This document shows, in pieces, positions 63,983 to 64,000 of a stretch of 64,000 nt of DNA. The notes below the pieces were generated by a model. That model made no database searches. It was not told the origin of the DNA and saw only the letters and a program-made list of their open reading frames with translations. The stretch is taken from NCBI GenBank assembly GCA_002238925.1, contig MPNH01000020.1, forward strand, positions 1 through 64,000. The letters are read 5' to 3'. Source of the stretch: Spirochaetaceae bacterium bin103 (GTDB taxonomy: Bacteria > Spirochaetota > Spirochaetia > SZUA-6 > Bin103). Each line of letters starts with the position of its first letter. Positions within the stretch are counted from its first letter, which is position 1. A program made the position numbers and the translations under genes.

Positions 63983-64000
63983 CTGGCCAGCGCCCGTAGC
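63979..64000 (-). CDS. Last codons of the doc antitoxin gene, cut by the window edge
   Basis: The frame LRALAR followed by TGA overlaps the doc GTG start. Only the C-terminal six residues are in the window, so the antitoxin family (Phd or AbrB type) cannot be told. Confidence 0.5.

Overview
The window is GC-rich, bacterial, and gene-dense. The best taxonomic guess is a spirochaete-like (Spirochaetota) or similar free-living or host-associated heterotroph. This rests on two solute-binding proteins with cysteine-free signal peptides that run straight into short Gly/Ala/Glu-rich linkers, a pattern I associate with spirochaetal binding proteins. It is an inference, not a proof; no rRNA or tRNA gene was recognised.

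Left half (about 1-35.3 kb): a defence and mobile-DNA island with many broken genes. In order it holds: a partial gene at the edge; a HAD-hydrolase relic; an McrB-McrC pair with an XRE-type HTH relic; a RES-domain toxin-like gene; an ankyrin relic fused to an IS21 istA relic; a Zn-ribbon DNA methylase plus an Fe-S nuclease/SF1 helicase pair; a second, inverted istA relic; a single-chain type ISP restriction enzyme; a HEPN-like gene; a cluster of decayed toxin-antitoxin genes; a type I system in the order hsdR-hsdS-AlbA/ATPase-hsdM; and a tight three-gene operon on the minus strand (DNA methyltransferase, a protein with two GHKL ATPase modules including a histidine-kinase core, and a Rec-domain protein). 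That operon lies between two direct copies of a DUF433/DUF5615 toxin-antitoxin fragment and is visibly less GC-rich than its surroundings. It is my main candidate for a previously undescribed system.

Right half (about 35.3-64 kb): catabolic, transport and metabolic genes. It begins with decayed solute-binding-protein and sulfatase pieces. These are followed by TrkH, a large putative toroid glycosidase whose 5' end is frameshifted by a 79-bp duplication, and a GH116 enzyme. Next come a VapBC-type pair divergent from an oligopeptide-type ABC cassette (two permeases and a binding protein, no ATPases), and then a sialidase-like protein, a DinB protein, an M20 homologue lacking key metal ligands, and a GpgS-like glycosyltransferase. 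The minus-strand run holds an orphan binding protein, a DapA/NanA-family aldolase, a phytanoyl-CoA dioxygenase, a frameshifted sulfatase, and korAB (2-oxoacid:ferredoxin oxidoreductase) interlocked with a CBS-domain gene on each side. The window ends with a HAD hydrolase and a Doc toxin.

In the left part, five independent DNA-modification or restriction units sit together with decayed toxin-antitoxin genes and IS relics, so it reads as a repeatedly overwritten defence hotspot. The right part reads as stable chromosome for sugar and sulfate-ester scavenging and for ferredoxin-linked oxoacid metabolism.
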